Assembly: GCA_963836195.1 (NCBI GenBank)
Contig: CAWIIX010000014.1
Span: forward strand, 1-64,000
Length of the DNA: 64,000 nucleotides
From: Trebonia sp963836195
GTDB lineage: Bacteria > Actinomycetota > Actinomycetes > Streptosporangiales > Streptosporangiaceae
Reading direction: 5' to 3'
Numbering within the stretch: the stretch's first letter is position 1; each line of letters opens with the position of its first letter. The translations under genes were made by a program, and so were the position numbers. Positions 44,409-53,168 of this stretch are shown here, one piece after another. The notes beneath the pieces are model-generated. The model made no database searches. It worked only from the letters and a program-made list of their open reading frames with translations, and was not told where the DNA came from.

Positions 44409-44623
44409 ACCCGCGGCACCGGTTGACTCGCACCGCCGCCATCGGCCCCCACCCCCGCGGCCGCCTGGCCGCCACCATCCCGGCAGGCCTCGCCGTCCGC
44501 GCTCGCCGACCACCCCCGCCCCCCACCCTCCGCGTCCGCCGGCCTGGCCGCGATCATGGGAAGCCTTACCGGCCGATCGGCAGCCGTCCCGGCCCGACTG
44601 GACGCACACCTGAGGAGAACGCA

Positions 44624-45028
44624 ATGACCGGAAGCAGCACCCCGGCGGGCTCTGGGATCGTCACCAAGGACAGTCCCCGGCCGGTCGGGGCCACCGTGGA
44701 CCGGCTGACCGAGCTGGTCGCGTCGAAGGGCATGAAGGTGTTCGCGGTGATCGACCAGCGGGCCGAGGCCGAGCAGGCCGGACTCGAGCTCCGGGAGACG
44801 GTCCTGGTCCTGTTCGGCAGCCCGGCCGCGGGCACGCCGGTGATGGACGCGGCCCCGCTGGCCGCGCTTGACCTGCCGCTCAAGGTGCTGGTGTGGGACG
44901 ACGGCGGGCAGGCGAAGGTGACCTACACCGCCCCGGAGACGCTGGCGGCGCGGTACGGGCTGACCCCGGAGCTGACGGCCCGGCTGGCAGGCATCGGCCC
45001 GCTAACCGACGCGCTCGTCGCCTCGTGA
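44624..45028 (+). CDS. DUF302-domain protein
   Basis: A 134-residue protein made of one DUF302 domain: ATVDRLTELVASKGMKVFAV, IDQRAEAEQAGLELRETVLV, LFGSPAAGTPVMDAAPLAAL and DLPLKVLVWDDGGQAKVTYT. GAGGAG stands 7-8 bases before ATG 44624. DUF302 proteins form alpha/beta dimers of unknown function, sometimes near redox or heavy-metal genes. Nothing in the surroundings points to a pathway. Confidence 0.88.
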   Translation: MTGSSTPAGSGIVTKDSPRPVGATVDRLTELVASKGMKVFAVIDQRAEAEQAGLELRETVLVLFGSPAAGTPVMDAAPLAALDLPLKVLVWDDGGQAKVTYTAPETLAARYGLTPELTARLAGIGPLTDALVAS

Positions 45029-45053
45029 CCAGGCGGCCGGCTGGTCGGCCCGA

Positions 45054-45269
45054 TCAGGTATTCGGCGGGCTGAAGACGTCGGTGTCGCCCGATTCCTGGC
45101 CGAATTCGTCCGTTCCGCCGGATTCCTGCCCGAATTCATCGGTATCGCCGGATTCCTGGCCGAATTCGTCCGTTCCGCCGGACTCCTGGCCGAATTCGTC
45201 GGTTCCGCCCTGCTCGTGACCGAACACGTCGCTGCCCTCGCCAGCCGGTTCCGGAACGTTCGTCGTCAT
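45054..45269 (-). CDS. Acidic decapeptide-repeat protein
   Basis: A 71-residue protein starting at ATG 45269 with GGAGG 8 bases upstream. After a short head it is built of five 10-residue units: GGTDEFGQES twice, then GDTDEFGQES, GGTDEFGQES and a diverged GDTDVFSPPN. On the DNA these are 30-base tandem repeats at about 45065-45215. It is strongly acidic and has no signal peptide or membrane helix. I know of no function. It lies 25 bases before the nucleotidyltransferase on the same strand downstream of it, so they may be co-transcribed. Confidence 0.7.
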   Translation of the reverse strand: MTTNVPEPAGEGSDVFGHEQGGTDEFGQESGGTDEFGQESGDTDEFGQESGGTDEFGQESGDTDVFSPPNT

Positions 45270-45294
45270 GTCGCCCTCCTCCGTTGGAGTGTGC

Positions 45295-45984
45295 CTACCG
45301 CCAGTCTTGATCAATTGATCCGGTTGCGCCAGGGTCGAAATCGGCCGCGCCTGCGGCCCGGGCGATCCGCGCCCACTCGCGGTGGCCGAGCAGGTCGAGC
45401 GTGTCGGCCAGCCAACTGCGGGCGGCGGGGTCGAGGCGCGCGGCCAGCAGGTCGGCGTGGTCCTTGGGCCGGTCGTGCTTGGCCTTGAACAGCAGCGCGA
45501 CCTCCGGCCGGAGGTACTCCACACCGTCGACGGCGTGCACCGCCTGCTCCCACGGGAGCCGTACCCGGGCGTCGCGTTTGTATACCCATTCGCCGTCGGT
45601 GGAGTCCCGGTCGAGCAGCAGCTCGAACCGCCACGGCTGGCTCGCCTCGCGCCTGACCCAGAGCTCCTCGCACCCCGGGGTGAGGGCGACGTCCGGCAGC
45701 AGCGGCTTGAGCGCGCCGTCATCGACCTCCCAGAGGTGCCAGCCGCCGAGGACCGCGCGGATCGCCTCGAAGTCCGCCGCCCGGATCGCGACATCGGTGT
45801 CCCCGTGATGGCGGGGCGGGGCGCCGGACCGCGCGGCCCGGCCGCCGGCCACCATCCAGCGCGGCCCGCAGTCCGCCAGCAGCCCGGTCAGCAGCTCGGG
45901 CGGCATCGGGTCCCACGGTCCGTAGAGCGCGTGGAAGGACGCCTGGTCCAGTTGGCTGACGGCCTCGCGGAAAGTCACGCTCAT
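45295..45984 (-). CDS. Nucleotidyltransferase-fold protein (aminoglycoside adenylyltransferase-like)
   Basis: A 229-residue protein. The nucleotidyltransferase core is visible as RWMVAGGRAARSGAPPRHHG followed by DTDVAIRAADFEAIRAVLGG, the G-G/S...D-x-D pattern that binds the metal. Later FELLLDRDSTDGEWVYKRDA may give the third Asp. RPEVALLFKAKHDRPKDHAD is the usual family C-terminus. Known relatives transfer AMP to an antibiotic, but many such chromosomal proteins have no resistance role. The start is ATG 45984. Confidence 0.82.
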   Translation of the reverse strand: MSVTFREAVSQLDQASFHALYGPWDPMPPELLTGLLADCGPRWMVAGGRAARSGAPPRHHGDTDVAIRAADFEAIRAVLGGWHLWEVDDGALKPLLPDVALTPGCEELWVRREASQPWRFELLLDRDSTDGEWVYKRDARVRLPWEQAVHAVDGVEYLRPEVALLFKAKHDRPKDHADLLAARLDPAARSWLADTLDLLGHREWARIARAAGAADFDPGATGSIDQDWR

Positions 45985-46052
45985 CGCGCCAGTCTGCCAC
46001 CGGCGCGACCGGGGAGGTCTACTGCGCGACGGGCGCGCGCGGGACGCGATGT

Positions 46053-46079
46053 GAGTCACCCCGGGTCCGTTCGGGATAA
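46053..46079 (+). repeat. Dispersed intergenic motif, copy B
   Basis: GAGTCACCCCGGGTCCGTTC continues as GGGATAA, 57 bases before the aldo/keto reductase start. It shares 22 of 27 positions with the minus-strand copy at 18820 by eye. Confidence 0.65.
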
Positions 46080-46135
46080 TGGTTGTCGGCTTTGATCGTG
46101 GATGCGGGACGTGGGCGCGGCAGAAGGAGAAACCG

Positions 46136-46949
46136 ATGACGGACGAGCACGTGCAGGCGCTAGCCGACGGGACCAGCATTCCGCTCCTCGGGCTCGGGGT
46201 CTGGCAGGTGCCGGACGGGGCGACGACGGTCAACGCGGTGCGCTGGGCGCTCGAGCTCGGCTACCGGCACATCGACACTGCCCAGGCCTACGGCAACGAG
46301 AAAGGCGTCGGCCAGGGCCTGCGCGAGTCGGGGGTGCCGCGCGAGGACGTGTACATCACCACCAAGTTCCAGCCGAACAAGAAGGACCCGGTCCGCGAGC
46401 TGGAGGGATCGCTCAAGCGGCTCGGGGTGGACCAGGTCGACCTGTACCTGGTGCACTGGCCCCAGGGCGGGGCGCTGCGAGCGTGGCCGGGCATGGAGCA
46501 GGCCAAGCAGCGCGGACTGACCCAGTCGATCGGCGTCTCTAACTACAGCGCCCGCCAGCTCGACGAGGTGATCGGATCGGCGACCGTCCCCCCGGTGATC
46601 GACCAGGTTCAGTTCAGCGCCGTGTCGCACCGTCGCGGGCTGCTCGAGGCGGCCAGGAAGCACGGCGTCGTGCTCGAGTCGTACAGCTCGCTCGGCACCG
46701 GCAAGCACCTCAACGATCCGACCGTGACGGCGATCGCCGAGCGGGTCGGCCGGACCCCGGCCCAGGTGCTGCTGCGCTGGTGCGTCCAGCACGGCGTCCC
46801 GGTCATCCCCAAGTCGACCCACCGGGAGCGGATCGCGGAGAACGCCGACATCTTCAGCTTCACCCTGTCGGACGAGGACATGTTCGCACTCAACGGGCTC
46901 GACGACGACCGGCGGGACCCACGAGGCGAACGAGAACATCTGGTGGTAG
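46136..46949 (+). CDS. Aldo/keto reductase, one frameshift near the end
   Basis: About 270 residues of the AKR5-like group. IPLLGLGVWQVPDGATTVNA starts the barrel, the catalytic Asp and Tyr are in YRHIDTAQAYGNEKGVGQGL, Lys in YITTKFQPNKKD, His in LYLVHWPQG. SIGVSNYSARQLDEVI and GVPVIPKSTHRERIAEN bind NADPH. AAGGAG lies 7 bases before ATG 46136. Near 46908 the frame moves by +1; the usual end THEANENIWW is in the next frame, to TAG 46949. It converges on the reductase at 46961 with 11 bases between stops. Confidence 0.87.
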
Positions 46950-46960
46950 CCGGGCTCGGC

Positions 46961-47976
46961 CTAGCTCACCTTGATGATGAGCTTGCCGAAGTTCCTGCCC
47001 TCGAGCAGGCCGATGAACGCCTCCGGCGCGTTCTCGAGGCCGTCGACGATGTCCTCGCAGTACCTGAGCGACCCGTCCTGCACCCAGCCGGTCGCCCGGG
47101 CCAGGAACTCGCCCATCAGCGCGTCGGCGAACTCGGTCTGGATGAAGCCGCGGACGGTCAGCGACTTGCGCAGGATCGCGGACATCAGCGCGCTTGAGCG
47201 GTCCGGGCCCGGCGGCGGCTCGGTCTCGTTGTAGTGCGCGACAAGACCGCACACGGGGATGCGGGCGAACGGGTTCAGCCGGGGGAGGACCGCCTCCCAG
47301 ACGTGCCCGCCGACGTTCTCGAAGTACACGTCGACGCCGTCCGGCGTCGCCGCCTTGAGCTGGCCGGAGAAGTCGTGCGCGCGGTGGTTGAGCGCCGCGT
47401 CGAAGCCGAGCTCGCGCAGGTGCGCGACCTTGTCCGCCCCGCCCGCGACGCCGACCGCGCGGGCGCCGAGGATCCGCGCCAGCTGCCCCACCGTCGCCCC
47501 GACCGGCCCGCTGGCGGCGGCGACGACCACGGTCTCACCGGGCTTGGGCTTCCCGATCTGGGTCAGGCCGGCGTAGGCGGTGAACCCCGGCATGCCGAGC
47601 ACGCCGAGCGCGGTCGTGACCGGCACCTGGCCGGGGTCGAGCTTCCGCAGCCACTGCGCGGGCTGGACCGAGTACGACTGCCAGCCGCCGTAGCCGAGCA
47701 CCGTGTCGCCGGGGGTGAAGCCCGGGTCGTTCGACGCGACGACCTCGCCGACGGTGCCGCCGACCATCAGCCCGCCGACCCGGACCGGCGGCGCGTACGA
47801 CGGCGCGTCGCTCATCCGGCCGCGCATGTACGGGTCGAGCGACAGGTACCGGGTGCGGGTCAGCACCTGGCCGTCGCCCGGCTGGGGCACCGGCTCGGTG
47901 ACGATCGAGAAGTTCTCCGCCGTGGGCCGGCCGCTGGCCGCGACGCCAGCCGGATCTGGGTGTTCTGCTCCGCCAT
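46961..47976 (-). CDS. NADP-dependent zinc-free alcohol dehydrogenase/enoyl reductase (MDR, PTGR type), one frameshift
   Basis: About 338 residues. The start AEQNTQIRLAS is in one frame and ENFSIVTEPVPQPGDGQVLT in the other, joined near 47945. Family motifs are SLDPYMRGRM, GYGGWQSYSV, the nucleotide-binding VVVAAASGPVGATVGQLARI and DVYFENVGGHVWEAVLPRLN. The last motif is characteristic of prostaglandin reductase / leukotriene dehydrogenase-like MDR enzymes, which reduce alpha,beta-unsaturated ketones and aldehydes with NADPH. No zinc ligands are present, as expected. Confidence 0.87.
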
Positions 47977-48041
47977 GGGGGCAGCGTACGCGACCATCAC
48001 CGCGCACGCTGCCCGCGTCAGACGCCGACGACGCCTGACGG

Positions 48042-48569
48042 CTATTGGTACTGCCATCCGTGCTGGGAGTCCGCCGACCGCGCCTTGCCGCGGCTGCTGC
48101 CCTGGCCAACGTCGATCGTGACCCGCTTGCGGTTAAGCCGGCCGACCGCGACGTCGACCGCCGAGCCCGGGCGGATGCCCGAGGCGCAGATCGAGCAGAT
48201 GGTCTCGTACGGCGGACGGCCGGGGAGGGTGACGCGCAGCCGGTACTTCCAGACCCGAGGCGCCTGCCAGGCGAACTCGCCCTCCTGGATCACCGTGTTG
48301 GTCTCCTTGGCGGCGAGCACCTCGGCGGTGCCGCGGATTCCGTGCCGCAGCGTCCGCCGATCGCCGTTGCGCGTGACCGCCAGGGCCAGGTACATCGCGT
48401 ACCCGAACGGCCCCCACCAAAGCGCGATCACCACCACGAGCATGAGCGCCGCCCGCGGCCCGGTCGGGATCGCGTGGATGTGCATGATGCCGACCGCCAG
48501 CGGGAGAAAGCCCAGGCACATCACCCCGAAGACCGTCCAGCACAGGCCGGAGATCTTGCCGACCGTCAT
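48042..48569 (-). CDS. Membrane protein of unknown function (three-gene operon, third gene)
   Basis: A 175-residue protein with two N-terminal helices (GLCWTVFGVMCLGFLPLAVG and AALMLVVVIALWWGPFGYAM) and a soluble C-terminal part: GIRGTAEVLAAKETNTVIQE, YRLRVTLPGRPPYETICSIC and VDVAVGRLNRKRVTIDVGQG. The last part is beta-rich and shares a 'RPPY' stretch with the gene before it. ATG 48569 overlaps that gene's stop by one base (TAATG). Function unknown. Confidence 0.75.
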   Translation of the reverse strand: MTVGKISGLCWTVFGVMCLGFLPLAVGIMHIHAIPTGPRAALMLVVVIALWWGPFGYAMYLALAVTRNGDRRTLRHGIRGTAEVLAAKETNTVIQEGEFAWQAPRVWKYRLRVTLPGRPPYETICSICASGIRPGSAVDVAVGRLNRKRVTIDVGQGSSRGKARSADSQHGWQYQ

Positions 48570-48994
48570 TACAGGCTCCCGAAGTCCAGGAAGATCGCCA
48601 TCGGGTTCGACGGGTCGACGGTCGCCTCCAGCTTGCGGCCGGCCGCCAGCTGGCCGACCTGGAACTGACTGACCAGCTGCTGGATCGTGGCCGGGTACGG
48701 TGGCCTCCCCTCCGGGGCCACCGTGAGGTCGAACTCGACCAGCAGGTCGAAGTTGACGGTGCCGACCTGCCGCATCCCCACGATCATGACCGGACAGCGC
48801 TCCGCGAACCCGCTGGCCCCCGCAGCAGCGGCCGCGGCGGCGTTGTTCGCCGCCTGCGTCGTGTTCGCCATCATCTGGTTGAGGTCCGCCATCCGGTCCT
48901 GCATCGCGGCCAGCCGCGCCCCCGCCGGCGGCTGGTTCCGTTGCATCTCCTTGGCCTGCTTGTTGAGGTCGTGCATGCTCTTGAAGAAGCCCAT
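48569..48994 (-). CDS. Hypothetical protein (three-gene operon, second gene)
   Basis: A 141-residue protein. The first 60 residues are helical and rich in Asn, Gln, Ala and Met (MHDLNKQAKEMQRNQ, MADLNQMMANTTQAANNA), possibly a coiled coil. The rest is a beta domain, CPVMIVGMRQVGTVNFDLLV, EFDLTVAPEGRPPYPATIQQ, that is similar in style to the C-terminal part of the next protein. There is no helix for the membrane. I do not know the family. It follows the first gene by 3 bases. Confidence 0.75.
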   Translation of the reverse strand: MGFFKSMHDLNKQAKEMQRNQPPAGARLAAMQDRMADLNQMMANTTQAANNAAAAAAAGASGFAERCPVMIVGMRQVGTVNFDLLVEFDLTVAPEGRPPYPATIQQLVSQFQVGQLAAGRKLEATVDPSNPMAIFLDFGSL

Positions 48995-48997
48995 GGG

Positions 48998-49415
48998 TCA
49001 GCTCGCCCGGTAGAGCTGGTTGTAGCGCTGCGCGACGGCGGGGTTGGCCATCATCCGGTCGTTCCAGCCGCGGGACGCGCTCTCCCAGGCGGGCCCAGGA
49101 ATTCCCATCGACGCCGCGATCTCGGGCAGCTTCGTCCCGTCGTAGTTGTAGGCGGCGACCGCCTTGCCAACGGCGGCGAACTGCTCAAGGCGTGACGCCG
49201 TCAATGGGCTCGAAATCGGGACCGGTCGGCGCCGCCTGCTGGCCGAAGGCACCCGGCTGTCCGCCGCCGTACTGGGCCATCCGGGCCTGCGCGGCGGCCT
49301 GCTGCGCGGCCGCCATCTGCTGCGCCTGCGCGCCCATCTGCTGGGCCTGCTCAATCAGCCCGGGCGCGGCGCTGACCATGTCCTTCATGTCCTTCATCTG
49401 CTTGAAAATTCCCAT
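48998..49415 (-). CDS. Hypothetical Gln/Ala-rich protein (three-gene operon, first gene), one frameshift
   Basis: About 138 residues. The N-terminal half is helical and very rich in Gln, Ala and Met: MKDMKDMVSAAPGLIEQAQQ and AQQMAAAQQAAAQARMAQYG. After a +1 shift near 49195 the rest reads LEQFAAVGKAVAAYNYDGTK, LPEIAASMGIPGPAWESASR and GWNDRMMANPAVAQRYNQLY. This second part looks like a small helical domain shared by actinobacterial proteins. It opens the operon at ATG 49415 and is divergent from the AfsR-like regulator. The three proteins may form one complex at the membrane; that is inference. Confidence 0.7.
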
Positions 49416-49594
49416 ACGTAACGTCCCCTCATTTCCTTCGGCGCAGATCGCGCCCAGTCCCGGCTAAGAATCGCCCAGCGCCTCTTGCTGTTCTCTTAAC
49501 GCCGACTGAAAATGCCAGTTGAGCGGCCTGTGCGGGGACGCTCCATTACGATCAGGCGTGATACGCCTGAGCCCTCGGCCGGAAGGTGGCGAGC

Positions 49595-52500
49595 GTGACT
49601 TCCGACGACGGGCTTGGCGGCGACGGCCTGGCCGGCAACGAGCGCGCCGATGACGAGCCGGCCGACGACGGGCCGCCGCTGCGGGTGGCCGTGCTCGGGC
49701 CGGTGCGGGCCTGGCGCGGCGAAACCGAGCTCGAGCTGGGGGCGCCGCAGCGGCGGGCGGTCCTCGGGCTGCTGGCGGCGCGGGCGAACCAGTCGGTCGC
49801 GCGCGATGAGCTGATCGACGGGATCTGGGGCGACGACGCTGCCCGCCCGATCGGTGAACGCGCTGCACGTGCACGTCTCCCGGCTGCGGGCGGCGCTCGA
49901 GCCGGGGCGCGCGCAACGGGCGTCCGGCCAGGTGCTGCTGGCCAGCGGCCGCGGTTACCTGCTGCGGCTGGCGCCGGGCCAGCTCGACGCCGGGCTGTTC
50001 GCCGGACGGCTGGCCGCCGCGCGCGAGTCCCGGCGGGCGGGCGACCTGGCCGCGGCGGCGGCGTCGCTGGAGTCGGCGCTGCGGGCTGTGGCAGGGCGTC
50101 GCGCTCGACGGCATTCCCGGCCCGTGGGCGGAGATCGTCAGGGCCGGGCTCGGCGAGCAGCGGCTGACCGTCACCGAGGAGCACATTGAGATCCTGCTCG
50201 AGCTCGGCCGGGCGGCCGAGGCGGTCGGCCAGCTGACCGAGCTGGTCCGGGCGCACCCGCTCAGGGAACGGTTCAGCGGGCAGCTGATGCTGGCGCTGTA
50301 CCGGTGCGGGCGGCAGGCGGAGGCGCTGGCCGCGTTCGCCGACGCCCGCCGCGTCCTCGTCCAGGAGCTGGGCATCGAGCCCGGTCAGGAGCTGCGAGGG
50401 CTGCACGCGCGCATCCTCGCGGCCGACCCGGGGCTGGATGCCCCGGTCACGCCCCCGGCCCGGCGGCCGGGGCCGCAACCGGTCAACGACCGGCCCGTTC
50501 CGGCCCAGCTCCCGGCCGACGTGGCCGCGTTCACCGGGACGGGACGCCGAACTGGCCGCGCTCGACCTGCTGCTCACCGGGACGGCCCCGGTGACCGGCG
50601 TGACCGGAACCGCCGGGGTGCCGGGGTCGGCCGCGATGACCGGGTCGCCCGGCGCTACCGGCGTGACCGGGGCGAGCGGGGTATACGGAACAGCGGGGGT
50701 GGGCGGGTCGCCCGGCGTCGGGGGGGCGCGCGGCGTCGGCGTGTCCGGGGTGACCGGCCAGCCGGATCTTGCCGACGGGGCCGCGGTGCCGATCGCGGTG
50801 CTGGCGGGAACCGCCGGGGTGGGCAAGACCGCGCTCGCGGTGCGCTGGGCCCGCCGGGCGGCGGCCGCGTTCCCCGACGGCCAGCTCTACGTGAACCTGC
50901 GCGGCTACGACCCGGGCGCGCCGGTCGCGCCGGGGGACGCGCTGGCCGGGTTCCTGCGCGCGCTCGGTCTGGCCGGAGACGACATCCCGGCCGGGGAAGA
51001 CGAGCGCGCCGCCGCGTACCGCAGCCTGCTCGACGGCCGCCGGATGCTGGTGGTGCTCGACAACGCCGCCAGCGTCGAGCAGGCCCGCCCGCTGCTGCCC
51101 GGCAGCCCGTCCTGCCTGGTGGTGGTCACCAGCCGGGACTCGCTGGCCGGGCTGGTCGCGCGGCACGGGGCGCGGCGGACCGCCCTCGACGTGCTGCCGG
51201 TCGCCGACGCGATCGGGCTGCTGCGGACGCTGATCGGCGACCGAGTCGACGCCGAGCCCGACGCGGCGGCCGAGCTGGCGGCCCAGTGCGCGCGGCTGCC
51301 GCTGGCGCTGCGGGTGGCGGCCGAGCTGGCCGCCGCCAGCCCCGACAGCGGCCTGGCCGAACTCGCGGGGGAGCTGGCGGGGGAGCAGCGGCGGCTTGAC
51401 CTGCTCGACGCGGGCGGCGACGAGCGGACCGCGGTCCGCGGCGTGTTCTCCTGGTCCTACCGTCACCTGCCGGCCGCCGCCGCGCGGGCGTTCCGGCTGA
51501 TCGGCCTGCACCCCGGTCCCGACCTCGACGCCTACGCCGTCGCCGCCCTGACCGGCGCGACCGGCGCCACCGACGGCTGCGGCGGCCGCCCCGTCACCGC
51601 CACCCAGGCCAAGGACGCGCTCGCCCTGCTGGCCCGCGCGCACCTCATTCATCCCCTCGGCGGCGGCCGGTACGGCATGCACGACCTGCTGCGCGCCTAC
51701 GCCCGTGAGCTCGCCGCGGGCGAAGACGGCGCGGGCGGTCAGCTGGCCGCGATGACCAGCCTGCTCGACTACTACCTGGGCGTCGCCGCCAGCCGCCATG
51801 GACGTCCTCGTCCCGGCCGAACGGCAGTACCGGCCCCGCCTCGAGCCGATCGGCACGCCGGCCCCCGAGCTGACGACCCCGGCCCGGGCGCGCGACTGGC
51901 TCGACGCCGAGCGCGCCGTCCTCGTCGCGGTCACCCTGCACGCGGCCGCCCACGGCTGGCCGGGTCACGCCACCCGGCTGGCGGCCGTCCTGTACCGCTA
52001 CCTGGAGACGGGCGGCCACTACGCCGACGCGGTGACCGTGCACGGCCGCGCGAACCAGGCGGCCCTCCTGCTTGGCGACCGCGCGGCCGAGGCGATGGCG
52101 CTCACCAACCTCGGCATCATCAGCTGGCGGCAAGGCCGCTACCAGCAGGCGGCCGACTACCACCAGCAGTCGCTGGCCGCCTCGGTTGCGATCGGCGACC
52201 GCCGGGGCGAGGCCACCGCGCTGGCCAACCTCGGCACCGTCCACGAACGACGGGGCTGCTACCAGCAGGCCGTGCACTGCCACCAGCAGGCCCTGGACGC
52301 CTATCGGAGCATCGCCGAGCGGACCGGGGAGGCGCGGGCCCTGGGCAACCTGGGTTCCGTCGCCGCCCGGGAGGGGCAGTACGAGCGGGCCGTCGACTGG
52401 TATCAGCAGGCGCTGGCCGTGTTCCGGGAGATCGGCGACCTGACCGGCGAGGCCAGCGCGCTGCCCGACCTCGGCCGCGCCTACCAGCGGCAGGGCCTGT

Positions 52501-52874
52501 TCGAGGAGGCGGTCGGCTGCTACCAGCGGGCGCTGGCGCTCTTCCGGGAGACCGGCGACCTGACCGGCGAGGCCGAGGCGCGCAACGGCGTAGCCGAGGT
52601 CCTGCTCGCCACCGGCCGGCCGGACGAGGCGCGCGTCGCTTACGCCGCCGCGCTGGCGCTGGCCGGCCGGCTCGGCGAGGCCTACGAGCAGGCCCGCGCC
52701 CACCATGGGCTCGCCGCCGCGCTGCACGCGGCCGGCGACGTCGGGCTGGCGCGACATCACCGCAGCTGCGCCCTCGAGCTCTACTCCGCCCTGGGCGCAC
52801 CGGAAGCCGACGCCATCCGCGCCGAACTGGACCAGCCGTCGCTGACCGGCCAGGAGGAGCTCGCCGAGGCCTAG
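49595..52874 (+). pseudogene. AfsR/SARP-like regulator: BTAD + collagen-like linker + NB-ARC + TPR, four frameshifts
   Basis: Begins at GTG 49595, 8 bases after GGAAGG. The SARP DNA-binding domain is LRVAVLGPVRAWRGETELEL, QRRAVLGLLAARANQSVARD and, in the next frame, VNALHVHVSRLRAALEPGRA. The BTAD domain follows (WAEIVRAGLGEQRLTVTEEH, LMLALYRCGRQAEALAAFAD, LGIEPGQELRGLHARIL). Then come about 60 residues of Gly-X-Y-like repeats, the NTPase with Walker A VLAGTAGVGKTALAVRWARR and RMLVVLDNAASVEQARPLLP, and six or seven tetratricopeptide repeats (ALTNLGIISWRQGRYQQAAD and so on). The frame moves by +1 at about 49843, 50092, 50541 and 51797. If these are errors, it is an intact activator of nearly 1,100 residues. 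Confidence 0.8.
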
Positions 52875-52882
52875 CCCCCAGA

Positions 52883-53009
52883 GATAACAGCAAGTGGCGA
52901 CCCCGCTGGTCGCCCCGCGACAACAGGGTGGATCGTTGTATACATCCCCGTGTATACAACGATCCACTATCTTCGATCCGCGCCCGCGGCAGCAGATAAC
53001 AGCAAGAAG
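52883..53009. repeat. Direct repeat - long hairpin - direct repeat element, copy 2
   Basis: GATAACAGCAAG at 52883-52894 and GATAACAGCAAGAAG at 52995-53009, same orientation, 112 bases apart. Between them is a perfect 17-base inverted repeat, GTGGATCGTTGTATACA at 52928-52944 and its complement at 52951-52967, with a 6-base loop. A smaller perfect hairpin, GGCGACC-N5-GGTCGCC, follows the first repeat (52896-52914). The bracket matches that of copy 1 at 13053, but the stem sequence is different. It lies between the AfsR-like gene and the dioxygenase gene, which converge. Confidence 0.85.
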
Positions 53010-53168
53010 CGGAGCCTGGCCGTGCGCCGACGCCCGCCCCGCGCCCTGCTCCGGAGGCCGCAGGGGTTGCGGGCTACCGTGACGACCCCTTGGCGACGGC
53101 GGTGATTCCGACCGCGCGGGGAGCGGCGTGACCGGGCCGCGTCGCTGCCGGCAGGACCGTCCGGCCGC

